Source: Senegalimassilia anaerobia JC110 (GTDB taxonomy: Bacteria; Actinomycetota; Coriobacteriia; Coriobacteriales; Eggerthellaceae). From it: a DNA stretch of 64,000 bases. Below the pieces are notes generated by a model, which was not told where the DNA came from, did no database searches, and was given only the letters and a program-made list of their open reading frames with translations. The translations under genes were made by a program, and so were the position numbers. The stretch spans positions 257,388 to 321,387 of the forward strand of contig NZ_HE611015.1 of NCBI RefSeq assembly GCF_000236865.1. The letters are read 5' to 3'. Positions 16,720 through 25,302 of the stretch are shown here, one piece after another. Numbering within the stretch: the stretch's first letter is position 1; each line of letters starts with the position of its first letter.

Positions 16720-18504
16720 ATGGCAACGAACCGATCGACCACCACACGCCGCACCCTGCACTACTACTGGCAGGTCACTCGCAAGCACTTCGGCCTGTTC
16801 GCCGCCCTAATGGCATCGACGTTTCTGTTCGTGGCCTTGCTATCGTACGGCAACCCGTATGTGATGAGCCTGGTCGTCGATCGCGTGAGCACCGGAAGCG
16901 TGGAGTCCGACCAAGTGTTTGCGGTCTACGGCCCCTATATCGCAGCGCTTATCGCCATCAACGTGCTCGGGCAGGCAGCAAGCAAGCTTCAGGATTACAC
17001 CATGTACAAGCTCGAGATCGCAGCTGCCTACGACCTTGCCACCATGAGCTTCGATGCGCTGTGCAACCAGTCCATGAGCTTCCATTCGAACCGGTTCGGA
17101 GGCACGCTGGTCAGCCAGACGAGCAAGTTCATGAGCGCCTACCAGCTGTTACTCGAAACCATCACCTTCCCATTTTTGCCGGTTATCTGCTCGGTGATAT
17201 TCACGTGCGCCATTCTGGCGCCGCGCGTGCCGGTATACGTGGTCATCCTCATGGCGCTGCTAGTCGTATACGCTTGCGTTTCGTACTACATGTACAAGCG
17301 AATCCTTTCGCTGAACGAGAAGGCCGCCAGCGCGCAAAACCAGCTCTCCGGCGAGCTTTCCGATTCGGTGGCCAACATCCTAGCCGTGAAGACCTCGGGG
17401 CGCGAGGACTACGAGCGCGCGTTGTTCGATCAGGCGAACCGCCAGGTGGTGGAACGCGACAGCAAGCGCATGTGGGCGAGTTTGGCCCGCGGCATCATCA
17501 CCGCGTGCATCACCGTGGTCATCATGAGCGTGGTGGCCGTGTTCATCGCCGGCGGAAACGCGTGGTACGGCATCAGCGCCGGCACGCTCGTGATGATGTT
17601 CACCTACACCTACACCGTCACGAACCAGTTCAATTTCATCAACAACGGCCTGCAGCGCTTCAACCGCGCCTTCGGCGATGCCAGCGGGATGACGCAGACC
17701 CTTGACGAACCCCGGCTTGTGGCCGACCTGCCCGGCGCGCCGGACATGGTGGTACGGGACGGCGCCATCGATTTCGAGGGAATCGGCTTCCACTACACCG
17801 ACGGCAATGCGAAAACCACGGTGTTCGAGGATTTCAACCTGCATATTCCCGCAGGTCAACGAGTGGGTTTGGTCGGCCTGAGCGGCGCCGGCAAAACCAC
17901 GCTCACGAAACTGTTGCTGCGCTTGTCCGACATCCAGGACGGTCGCATCCTCATCGACGGGCAGAACATCGCCGAATGCACGCAGCAAAGCCTTCGCCGC
18001 TCCATCGCCTACGTGCCGCAGGAGGCGCTGCTGTTCCACCGCAGCATTGCCGAGAATATCGCCTATGGGCGTCCCGACGCAACTATGGAGCAGATCCGCG
18101 AGGCCGCGGCCCAGGCCAACGCATTGGATTTCATTGAGAACCTGCCCGACGGGTTCGACACCATCACCGGCGAGCGCGGCGTGAAGCTCTCCGGCGGGCA
18201 GCGCCAGCGCGTCGCCATCGCGCGTGCGCTGTTGGCAGACTGCCCGGTGCTCGTGCTCGACGAGGCCACAAGCGCCCTTGACTCCGAAAGCGAGGCGCTC
18301 GTGCAAGACGCTCTGTCAAAGCTGATGCGCGGCCGCACCTGCATCGTCGTGGCGCATCGCCTTTCCACCGTTGCCAGCCTTGACAGGATCGTGGTCCTCG
18401 ACCACGGCAAAATCACGGAAGACGGCCCGCACGCCGACCTGGTAGCCGCCAACGGCGAATACGCAAACCTCTGGAACCGCCAAACCGGCGCCTACCTGAA
18501 GTAG
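16720..18504 (+). CDS. ABC exporter, fused membrane and ATPase domains
   Basis: 594 residues. A type-IV exporter membrane domain with six hydrophobic segments covers about residues 20-320. The nucleotide-binding domain has Walker A GLSGAGKTTL, Q-loop YVPQEALLF, signature LSGGQRQR, Walker B VLVLDEATSALD and the switch His in VAHRLS. As a half-transporter with no partner gene beside it, it probably works as a homodimer. Substrate unknown; multidrug and lipid exporters share this layout. AAGGAG precedes the ATG. Convergent with the nucleoid-associated protein gene. Confidence 0.88.
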   Translation: MATNRSTTTRRTLHYYWQVTRKHFGLFAALMASTFLFVALLSYGNPYVMSLVVDRVSTGSVESDQVFAVYGPYIAALIAINVLGQAASKLQDYTMYKLEIAAAYDLATMSFDALCNQSMSFHSNRFGGTLVSQTSKFMSAYQLLLETITFPFLPVICSVIFTCAILAPRVPVYVVILMALLVVYACVSYYMYKRILSLNEKAASAQNQLSGELSDSVANILAVKTSGREDYERALFDQANRQVVERDSKRMWASLARGIITACITVVIMSVVAVFIAGGNAWYGISAGTLVMMFTYTYTVTNQFNFINNGLQRFNRAFGDASGMTQTLDEPRLVADLPGAPDMVVRDGAIDFEGIGFHYTDGNAKTTVFEDFNLHIPAGQRVGLVGLSGAGKTTLTKLLLRLSDIQDGRILIDGQNIAECTQQSLRRSIAYVPQEALLFHRSIAENIAYGRPDATMEQIREAAAQANALDFIENLPDGFDTITGERGVKLSGGQRQRVAIARALLADCPVLVLDEATSALDSESEALVQDALSKLMRGRTCIVVAHRLSTVASLDRIVVLDHGKITEDGPHADLVAANGEYANLWNRQTGAYLK

Positions 18505-18525
18505 CCCCGCCCCAGACACTTTGGG

Positions 18526-19626
18526 CTAGCGGTTCTCGATGCTGCCGATGTTCTTGAGCTCGATTTGGATGAGGCCGTTCGGGGCGCTTTTGAATTCGAT
18601 GAGCTCGGTGTTGTGACTGTACTCGGCAGGGAACGTCAACACGATGCCCGTGTCGGTGACGATCTTGTGGTTGCGGCTGACGCGTTTGGCCACGTCACGC
18701 TCCATGTGCACGCTTTCGCCAAGCTGCTCGTCGGCGGCTGCTTGCTCGAAACGGCGACGGGGGCCTTCGTCGTCGAACACCTCGTCCACAAACTCGTCAA
18801 ACGGCACCTCGTCGGAATCATCAGCGTTCTCGGCCAGGTAAGCCTTGGCGCGTCCCATGGCAACGGCGGAGTTCACCCCGAACTCCTCGGCAACTTCCTC
18901 GACCAAGCCCATAGTGGTATCGAACAGCTCCTTGCTGGAAGCCTCGTTGGAGCATTGCAGCAGGCCGTCGGGGATGAGCCAGCGCTCCTCACCGGCGATC
19001 TGGCGGGGCTTGTCAACGAACTGCACCGCCATAGTGCGGGCATTCACCAGCGCAAACGATGTGATCTTCTGCGAAGGGTTCGGCAAAATGGCGTGATGAC
19101 GCTCAATGTTGTTGCGGGTGGCGCCATCTTCGCCGCGCCCGACCTCATGCATAAAGGCAGGCTTGCTCTCAAGCAGCAGCAAGCCGAAGTAATGCTCGCT
19201 GCGCGCATTGTAAGCGGCGGCCTCCGCGGCTGCGGTTGCCGCAGCGATCTCCTCCTCGGTGGCATCATCGGCCAACGGGGGCATAGCGGGCGGCTTCTCC
19301 TGGTCCTCGAAATCAACCACGAGCAAGTCGCACGACGAGGGGTTCTCCATACGGCCGAGCTCGTCGGACATGAACTGGGCCACCTGCACGGAAAGGTCTA
19401 CGAAGTCGCGCTCGCCCTTGAAATACGCGCTCAACTCCGCCGCAAACCCGCTGTCAGGGAAGAACTCCCCGCGACGGTTATCCATACCGCCCAACGCATG
19501 CCTGGCAATGCGCATGACATACGATTTAACGTTCTTGTTCGTCAAATCCAGCTCGTCTTCGGAAAACACGTTCACGCATGACACGAAATCGAACACGTGC
19601 AGCACCGCGTGGTTGATCTTGAACAT
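18526..19626 (-). CDS. Nucleoid-associated protein, NdpA/YejK family
   Basis: 366 residues of the 37-kDa nucleoid-associated family. The N-terminus INHAVLHVFDF and the C-terminal half (MERDVAKRVSRNHKIV, then SHNTELIEFKSAPNGLIQI) match that family. The middle contains a run of alternating Ala and Glu (EEEIAAATAAAEAAA). Cellular role is poorly defined; E. coli YejK binds DNA-associated proteins. I chose ATG 19626 because AGGGGAGAGG lies just upstream, although the frame is open to 19698. Its neighbours do not point to a specific job. Confidence 0.82.
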   Translation of the reverse strand: MFKINHAVLHVFDFVSCVNVFSEDELDLTNKNVKSYVMRIARHALGGMDNRRGEFFPDSGFAAELSAYFKGERDFVDLSVQVAQFMSDELGRMENPSSCDLLVVDFEDQEKPPAMPPLADDATEEEIAAATAAAEAAAYNARSEHYFGLLLLESKPAFMHEVGRGEDGATRNNIERHHAILPNPSQKITSFALVNARTMAVQFVDKPRQIAGEERWLIPDGLLQCSNEASSKELFDTTMGLVEEVAEEFGVNSAVAMGRAKAYLAENADDSDEVPFDEFVDEVFDDEGPRRRFEQAAADEQLGESVHMERDVAKRVSRNHKIVTDTGIVLTFPAEYSHNTELIEFKSAPNGLIQIELKNIGSIENR

Positions 19627-19757
19627 CCAGCCTCTCCCCTGCCTACCTCGAACTTGCACCTCAAAACGCCCCGGCGACGCCCAACCTTGCAAACGCAACG
19701 GCGGCGATCCGCCTTACGAACGCACGCCTTTTGATCGCCTTCGAAACTAACGCAACG

Positions 19758-20681
19758 CTATTCTTCGCCCTCGAAGCCCCACATGCGCACCTCGGGGTAC
19801 ATGCGCACGCCTTCCATCTCGTACACGCGGCGCTGCACCTCGGCAATCAAATCGCGGACATCGCGAGCCGTCGCACCGCCAGCGTTCACCACAAAACCCG
19901 TATGCTTCTCGGAAACCTGCGCGCCGCCCACACGGAAACCGCGCAAACCGGCATCCTGAATCAGCTTGCCGGCGAAATAGCCAACGGGACGCTTGAAGGT
20001 GCTGCCGGCGCTCGGCATTTCCAGGGGCTGTTTCTCAGCACGTCGCTGAGCTAGATCGTCCATGCGCGCACGTATCTCACTAGGGGAATCGGGGCGCAGC
20101 TGCAAGGTGGCCGAGAGCACGGCCCAACCGGCATCGCCCATCATGGAGTGACGATATCCCCAGCATGCCTGCCAAGCATGAAGGTTCACGATACGCCCCT
20201 GCGGCGTGGCGCACACAAGCGAGCAGCACACGTCGCGGAACTCCCCGCCATAGGCTCCAGCGTTCATGATGGCGGCGCCGCCGATGGTACCCGGGATTCC
20301 GCTGGCGAACTCATAGCCCGCCAAACCGGCAGCGCATACGGCCTCGGCGACCTGGGCATTCGACGCACCGGCCTGCACCGTCACACGGGAACCTTCCACA
20401 ACTACGTCCGAAAAGCGCTCGGCAAATCGAACGATAACCTCGGGCAAACCCGCATCGGCCACAAGCAGGTCGCTGCCCAGGCCCAGCAAGCGCACAGGCT
20501 GGCCAGCGCCATGGCACGCTGCAATAACATCAGCTGCCTCCTGAACGCTGGCCGGCTCGACCACCACGGCAGCAGGGCCACCGATCTGAAACGTGGTCAG
20601 CCCGCTCATGGGCACATCCCTGCGCACCGCCTGCTCCCCGACGATTTCCCGCAGCGTTTCCAACAAAACCTCGTTCACCAT
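19758..20681 (-). CDS. murB: UDP-N-acetylenolpyruvoylglucosamine reductase
   Basis: About 307 residues; reduces UDP-GlcNAc-enolpyruvate to UDP-MurNAc with NADPH in peptidoglycan synthesis. The FAD-binding domain has TFQIGGPAAVVV, LGLGSDLLV and the SGIPGTIGGAAIMNAGAYG stretch. The type II active-site serine lies in AGSTFKRP, and the final Glu is in the last third. Two starts are possible. GTG 20690 overlaps the upstream stop as GTGA but is only 2 nt from the AAGGAG. ATG 20681 is 11 nt from it and was chosen. The gene is translationally coupled to the membrane LuxR regulator upstream. Confidence 0.94.
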   Translation of the reverse strand: MVNEVLLETLREIVGEQAVRRDVPMSGLTTFQIGGPAAVVVEPASVQEAADVIAACHGAGQPVRLLGLGSDLLVADAGLPEVIVRFAERFSDVVVEGSRVTVQAGASNAQVAEAVCAAGLAGYEFASGIPGTIGGAAIMNAGAYGGEFRDVCCSLVCATPQGRIVNLHAWQACWGYRHSMMGDAGWAVLSATLQLRPDSPSEIRARMDDLAQRRAEKQPLEMPSAGSTFKRPVGYFAGKLIQDAGLRGFRVGGAQVSEKHTGFVVNAGGATARDVRDLIAEVQRRVYEMEGVRMYPEVRMWGFEGEE

Positions 20682-20686
20682 ATGGA

Positions 20687-22207
20687 TCACGACTCCTTAC
20701 CGGATAACAATGCCTGGGATTCGCGTTCGCCCAGGTCGATCAACTCTTGTCGGCTATGTACACCGCATTTCCCGTAAATGCGGCGCAAATGCGTATCAAC
20801 GGTGCTTTTTGCGATGAACAGCTCCGCCGCCATGCGCTCGCCCGTACGGCCGCGAAGCGCCAACGGCAAAATCTCGGATTCGCGCTTGGAAAGCTTGAAC
20901 TTGGAAGCCATGACACGGCAAGCATCCTCGAACCGATCGGCCTGCTTGGCGATGCGGGACAGCGCCAAGAAGTCCCCCTCGGTGAAAAGGAACAGGTACG
21001 CGAACAACGTTGCGAAACCCGCGCAAGAGGCAACGGCGAAGGGGATGTCGCCCGAAGGAGAGGCGATCTGCAAAACATTGCCGAGCGCCAATCCTCCCGC
21101 TTCGCCAAGGTAGAGCGCGGCAAAACCCCTGGAGAAGGAAAGTGCGGCGTCCATGCCGGTCAGCTTCGCCATCAACACGAACAGCGAAACGAGTACGGCG
21201 GAAAGGCCCAAGTACCCCGCAAGCACGATGGAATCTCCCGGGACACCGAAAGGCTCTAAGACCGGCATGAACAGGTACCCTGTCATCATAAGCAGCAACG
21301 CGAGACGATATACGCCAACCAAAAGCCTGCTCACTTCGCCATCGGACCCGCTACGGCGGGCAGTCACGCCCACAACCTGCAACGACCCGGCGCAGAACAG
21401 CGCCAGCAGCAGCAACGTCGCCGCAAACGTAGGTGTGGCGACGCTACCCGGATCCGAAGCATAGGTTTCCATGAGCCCGCCTGCCAAGCCGAACACAACG
21501 GATCCGCCTACGACCTTGCGCGAAATGCGATGCGTCTCAGCCCGCTGCTGTTTTGAGGCGAGCAGCGTCGCGATAGTGAGAGCAGGTTTTTTTTGCGAGT
21601 CCGCGTTCTCCTCGACGCGCTCGCTCGAAAGCAACGGCTCGACGCCGACAAGCGCCCAAGCGCTGCCAAAGGGAAGCAGGTTCGCCACCGCAGCAGCGAG
21701 CGGAGCCTGCGAACAGACGACGGCGAGCAGGAACGTGAAAACGGCGGCGACGGCAGTTGCAAGCAACACGCCACGGGAGCTTTCCCCATGCGATCGGGCA
21801 CCGAGCGCCCTGCCCCACGCCGCAAGCATGCAGGCGAAGGGAACGCCCACCAAAACGCCTTCCATAGCCATTGAGGCAAGGCCGTATTCGGCGGGAAGGG
21901 AAACGGAGGAACCGATGGCCAGCAACACCGCATAGCACCACATAAGCGAACGGTTCAGCAGCACATCGCGCACGCGCAGGGCAACGGCGCGCAGCACGAT
22001 GAGGGTGACGGCCGCAGCAAGCAAGGTGATGAGCAAATCGATGCGTTCAAAAGTGAAGCCGCCAACGGCGAGCGCGCTGTTCCATCCCATGTAGAAGAGC
22101 GCGAACATGAACGCCTGATGGCACGCGTACCCGAGCAGCGTACGCACAAGAGTGTGATCGAAGCGCGTCTCAGGTGCGCCGGTATGATGGGTTGAAGAAT
22201 TCTGCAT
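20687..22207 (-). CDS. Membrane-bound LuxR-type transcriptional regulator
   Basis: 506 residues from ATG 22207. About twelve hydrophobic segments fill the first 430 residues, followed by a LuxR/GerE helix-turn-helix (SKRESEILPLALRGRTGERMAA, then AKSTVDTHLRRIYGK). It looks like a transporter-like sensor fused to a DNA-binding domain, a type common in Eggerthellaceae. TACACT (22215-22220) lies exactly 7 nt before the ATG, with no Shine-Dalgarno, suggesting a leaderless start. GTG 22231 (GAGG 8 nt upstream) is an alternative giving 514 residues. Its stop overlaps murB, so the two are one transcript. Target genes unknown. Confidence 0.85.
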   Translation of the reverse strand: MQNSSTHHTGAPETRFDHTLVRTLLGYACHQAFMFALFYMGWNSALAVGGFTFERIDLLITLLAAAVTLIVLRAVALRVRDVLLNRSLMWCYAVLLAIGSSVSLPAEYGLASMAMEGVLVGVPFACMLAAWGRALGARSHGESSRGVLLATAVAAVFTFLLAVVCSQAPLAAAVANLLPFGSAWALVGVEPLLSSERVEENADSQKKPALTIATLLASKQQRAETHRISRKVVGGSVVFGLAGGLMETYASDPGSVATPTFAATLLLLALFCAGSLQVVGVTARRSGSDGEVSRLLVGVYRLALLLMMTGYLFMPVLEPFGVPGDSIVLAGYLGLSAVLVSLFVLMAKLTGMDAALSFSRGFAALYLGEAGGLALGNVLQIASPSGDIPFAVASCAGFATLFAYLFLFTEGDFLALSRIAKQADRFEDACRVMASKFKLSKRESEILPLALRGRTGERMAAELFIAKSTVDTHLRRIYGKCGVHSRQELIDLGERESQALLSGKES

Positions 22208-22214
22208 ACTCTGA

Positions 22215-22220
22215 AGTGTA
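22215..22220 (-). promoter_or_regulatory. -10 hexamer for the leaderless LuxR-type gene
   Basis: TACACT, 7 nt from ATG 22207 on the minus strand, same spacing as at dinB, pcrA and the Ser-rich protein gene. Confidence 0.4.
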
Positions 22221-22472
22221 CCAGCAAGCACCGTTCAGACCTCGGCTGCACGCAAGGGACCACAAGATTACCCGGGCAAATCCGAGCTCCCGGTCATTCG
22301 CGCCCCCCACAGACCACATCGCCATCGTCTCAGCCCATTACAGTCTGAGATGAGCCATCGATGAACTTCGGATGGCCGTCTGCCCCTGCCCCGAAGAGGG
22401 ACCCATGAGCGAAACCGAGGACGCCATCACCACGCAAATCCCGCTCCCATCAAAACTGCGAACCAGGATAGA
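22221..22472. other. Intergenic stretch without a supported gene
   Basis: Upstream of the LuxR-type gene. It holds a short inverted repeat TCTCAG/CTGAGA around 22340 that could be a regulator site. A 45-codon frame at 22405-22542 runs into the terminator and is not credible. Nothing else is seen. Confidence 0.4.
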
Positions 22473-22510
22473 GCGAAACGCCCGTGCAAAACCTTGCGCG
22501 GGCGTTTCGC
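22473..22510 (-). terminator. Intrinsic terminator after tatA
   Basis: Nearly perfect stem GCGAAACGCCCG...CGGGCGTTTCGC with an inner GCAA/TTGC step and a small loop, about 50 nt after the tatA stop on the minus strand. It is symmetric, so it may work in both directions. Confidence 0.7.
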
Positions 22511-22558
22511 TGTTTGCTGTATTTCCGATAACGGAGGCTTGACGCCCCCAAGGAAATC

Positions 22559-22810
22559 CTATTCCTCGCTTGCGGCGGGAGCCTTCTTGGCGGCCTTCAC
22601 AGCCTTCTTCTTCGGCTCCTCCTCCACTTCCTCGTCCTCATCGAGGTCGATCTCGGGCTTACCCTCGTCGGAGGTCATGCCCTCGCGCAGGCTTTTAACG
22701 GACTTGCCGATGGCGCTGCCGAGCTTGGGAAGATTCTTCGGGCCGAAGATAAGCAGAACGACGACCAGGATGATAAGCAGCTCGGGAACACCCATGCCCA
22801 AAAACTTCAT
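22559..22810 (-). CDS. tatA: Twin-arginine translocase subunit TatA
   Basis: 83 residues. A single N-terminal membrane helix (about residues 8-21) is followed by the FGPKNLPKLGSAIGKSVKS amphipathic helix hallmark, then a charged Glu/Lys/Ala tail. It forms the pore element for export of folded proteins with RR signal peptides. The formate dehydrogenase large subunit encoded about 4 kb away has such a signal. No tatC is seen in this window. AAGGAGGAG precedes the ATG. TATACT on the minus strand at 23001-23006 might be a -10 box with a leader of about 185 nt. Confidence 0.94.
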   Translation of the reverse strand: MKFLGMGVPELLIILVVVLLIFGPKNLPKLGSAIGKSVKSLREGMTSDEGKPEIDLDEDEEVEEEPKKKAVKAAKKAPAASEE

Positions 22811-23289
22811 TGACGACTCCTCCTTTTAGGATGTTGCAAAGCGGGATCGACGTTGCCCGCATCGCTTGTAACGTGACAGGCGATCGCACCCGTCAGCTCG
22901 TTTCAACGCAACCGATGATGCCGTCAGAGAATGATCGCGTCTATCATGCAAACCTGTGATTTCGTACCTAAAGCCCCCATTAATTCTGTCGTGCAAATTG
23001 AGTATAGTTAGCGTTTTCCCTGTTGAGAGGCTCTTGAAAGTCATATTTATTCAGTTTGGGCCAAAATCGCAAACCCTCGTATCAAATAAAAGGATACCTA
23101 ACCGACGTTCCCTCAACGAAGCCTAATAACGCGCGGCTTTTCCAAATCTGCAAGCAAATGCCCATGTCCCTTGACGGGAAAGATGCTTCGACTTCAGTTT
23201 TGGCCTGAATAGAATTTTGAAAGACAAGGGTTGCCGAAATCGAAATCAAGAACGGGAACGTGCCTCGAACAGCTTTGCCCCAAAGCGCG
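22811..23289. other. AT-richer intergenic region without a supported gene
   Basis: About 480 bp between tatA and the fdhE terminator, noticeably lower in G+C than its flanks. Only short open frames with no recognisable similarity or ribosome sites were found. The possible tatA promoter at 23001-23006 lies here. Confidence 0.4.
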
Positions 23290-23318
23290 AAAAAGGCAGG
23301 GGTCGAAACCCCTGCCTT
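23290..23318 (-). terminator. Intrinsic terminator after fdhE
   Basis: Stem AAGGCAGGGGT with ACCCCTGCCTT and a tight loop, followed on the minus strand by TTTTT. It lies 33 nt after the fdhE stop. Confidence 0.85.
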
Positions 23319-23350
23319 CAAACGGATAACGGAAAAATGCAGCTTAACGG

Positions 23351-24268
23351 CTAATCCTGCTGCGCCTCCTGTGCCACAAGCTGACGATATGCGATCAGGT
23401 CAAGCTTGGCCATGACCACGTCCTCGACCTCGTAGCTGAACGGATACAGCTGCGCCATGGGACCATCCTCTTGGTAGACGGTTCTCACATAGCCGCCGCA
23501 CTCATCGCACGTGGCAATGCGGTGATCATCGTCGCCCTCGACGTTGAAGAAATGCAAATGGCCCTGATTCTGCGTGCCGCAGCGAGCGCAACGCACGCGC
23601 TCGATATCCCAGACGCAACCGCACTGCGCGCACCACAGCGCACGGCCGCGGCCCTTGGTCTTCGTGCCCGCCTGGCCGACATGCGCCACGGACGCCTCGC
23701 ACCCGCAGACCGGGCAGTGAACCGGATACGGCTGATCGGCATTCCCGTCAACACGCGCCGCCTGCACCTCCTGGGCAATGGGCTCCAACAGCGCACGGAG
23801 CGCCAGCGAAACAACGGCTGCACCCATACGCCCGGCATCCTCACCGAGCCCATCATCTTGCAAAAGGCCCGCGAACGCTTCTACGTATGCGGAAGGGTCG
23901 TTTCCGGCAAGCTTCATGTCCGATGCCGCCACCAAACGGTCCCAACGCACACCCGCAAGCGCATCGCGCGTTGCCTGGTCGAACTGCTCGAACACCGTCA
24001 TGGCACCCGCTAAACGCTCAGCAGCATCTGCCAGCGCATCAGCCGGGATGTCGGCAGGATACGCGCGCAGCACCGGCTGCTCGGCATTCGAGCACTCCTT
24101 GAGCGCGCCTGCATCGGGAACCACATGCTCGACCTTAGCGGCATGTTCCTTCTGCACCTCAGCCTGCACACCCCACAAGGTGCGGAAGAAGCGCAAGCGT
24201 TCCTGCTCGGACTCGGAGAGCTTAGGCAGATACGCCTTCATGGCCATATCGATGTGATTAAGATCCAT
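23351..24268 (-). CDS. fdhE: Formate dehydrogenase accessory protein FdhE
   Basis: 305 residues. The C-terminal half has four CxxC(G) pairs: CPVCGCEA, WCAQCGCVW, CARCGTQ and CDECGGY. These form the rubredoxin-like metal sites of FdhE, with the N-terminal half helical. FdhE is needed for assembly or redox control of exported formate dehydrogenases and does not become part of the enzyme. It lies downstream of fdnGHI on the same strand but is separated from fdnI by two structured elements, so its expression may be set apart from the enzyme genes. Ends at a strong terminator. Confidence 0.92.
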   Translation of the reverse strand: MDLNHIDMAMKAYLPKLSESEQERLRFFRTLWGVQAEVQKEHAAKVEHVVPDAGALKECSNAEQPVLRAYPADIPADALADAAERLAGAMTVFEQFDQATRDALAGVRWDRLVAASDMKLAGNDPSAYVEAFAGLLQDDGLGEDAGRMGAAVVSLALRALLEPIAQEVQAARVDGNADQPYPVHCPVCGCEASVAHVGQAGTKTKGRGRALWCAQCGCVWDIERVRCARCGTQNQGHLHFFNVEGDDDHRIATCDECGGYVRTVYQEDGPMAQLYPFSYEVEDVVMAKLDLIAYRQLVAQEAQQD

Positions 24269-24424
24269 AGTTGATTACCGCTTTCATCTCGTTGAAACGA
24301 TCGAGCCGAACATGAGCCGCAAAACACCTGCGGAACACGCCGACGCGACCGAAGCCTGTTGGCAAACAGCTGCATGCACGTCATGCCATCCAGCTGCGCA
24401 CCAGCACGGCACATCCAAGATAAA

Positions 24425-24481
24425 CGGTAGCCCGACGCTCACCTCCACAAGGGGAAGCGTCTGCGAAGCACCGGGCTACCG
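24425..24481 (-). repeat. Structured intergenic element (three-way junction)
   Basis: Outer 10-bp stem CGGTAGCCCG (24425-24434) with CGGGCTACCG (24472-24481). Inside are a GACGCT/AGCGTC hairpin and a TGC-GAA-GCA mini-hairpin. On the minus strand the outer stem is followed by GTTTATCTT, so it may end or process the fdnI transcript. The family is not recognised. Confidence 0.5.
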
Positions 24482-24485
24482 GATA

Positions 24486-24514
24486 GATGGGCGGCGCATC
24501 ACGCGCCGCCCATC
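24486..24514 (-). terminator. Hairpin just after fdnI
   Basis: Perfect 12-bp stem GATGGGCGGCGC/GCGCCGCCCATC with a 5-nt loop, 24 nt past the fdnI stop. There is no T-run directly after, but the structured element at 24425-24481 follows. Confidence 0.6.
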
Positions 24515-24537
24515 ATGGTTTCATAGACGATCAGGAG

Positions 24538-25302
24538 CTACTTGGCATCCTTCTCGACCACGTTCTTGCCGGAGGCGATCTCCTTACGAGCCCAATGGCC
24601 CCAGTGGTACAGAGCATCGGCTTCGGAAACCAAACCGTTGCCGAACATCAGCTTGTACGTGCCGCGATAGGGCTGGAAGATGCCGCCGCCCAGGAAGATA
24701 TGGGCCAAACCGAACACGGCGATGAGCAAAAAGCCCAGGTCGTGCAGGAACAGCACCACGCCATAGCCCGTGCCCAGGTCGACGATGGTCGAACCGGCGA
24801 CCAAGATCAGGCCCGTGATGCCCATGAGCGCGCCAGCCACCCACAGCATACCATCGGCGAAACGCTGGCCGGACTTCACCTCGTCCTGGTCGGGCATGTG
24901 GATCCACTTCGCCATGAACAGGTACGGGAAGAACAGCAGCATCCACTTCTTGTCGTCGCTGTTCCATTTCGCGAACAGGTTCTTGAAGATGTGGGCCACG
25001 CCCTTCGGAGCCATGATCGCGCTGATAAGGGGCACCAGCACGAAGATGAAGCCGAGCACGCGATGCGACATGCGGATGACGAAGACCGTATCGGCGCCTA
25101 CCGCCTGCGCAAGCTGCGGAACGAACACGAACAGGCCCGAGATGGCAAGCAGGATGCACGCGATGACCGTGATGCCATGCGTCAGGCGCGCCTGCTTGGA
25201 ATGACGGACGATGTACTTCTCCTTGCCGGATGCCGCGCGCTCCTGGAGGAACGCCGCGTCCTTGGCGCGGGCTTCCGGGGAAACGTTAACGGAGTGGCTC
25301 AT
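24538..25302 (-). CDS. fdnI: Formate dehydrogenase cytochrome b subunit
   Basis: 254 residues, the membrane-anchoring gamma subunit that passes electrons from the iron-sulfur subunit to quinone. About four membrane helices are seen, with histidines suited to heme b ligation (RHSKQARLTHGITV, RMSHRVLGFIF, FLHDLGFLLIAVFGLAHI). The C-terminal QPYRGTYKLMFGNGLVSEADALYHWGHW stretch is typical of FdnI/FdoI. Its ATG overlaps the fdnH stop (TAATG), so the two are translationally coupled. Last enzyme gene of the fdnGHI operon. Confidence 0.93.
   Translation of the reverse strand: MSHSVNVSPEARAKDAAFLQERAASGKEKYIVRHSKQARLTHGITVIACILLAISGLFVFVPQLAQAVGADTVFVIRMSHRVLGFIFVLVPLISAIMAPKGVAHIFKNLFAKWNSDDKKWMLLFFPYLFMAKWIHMPDQDEVKSGQRFADGMLWVAGALMGITGLILVAGSTIVDLGTGYGVVLFLHDLGFLLIAVFGLAHIFLGGGIFQPYRGTYKLMFGNGLVSEADALYHWGHWARKEIASGKNVVEKDAK

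Noticed and set aside
22405..22542. 45-codon frame with a GAGGG site upstream
   Set aside because: It runs through the tatA terminator hairpin and has no known similarity.
23082..23321. 79-codon minus-strand frame between tatA and fdhE
   Set aside because: It overlaps the fdhE terminator and has no ribosome site or domain.
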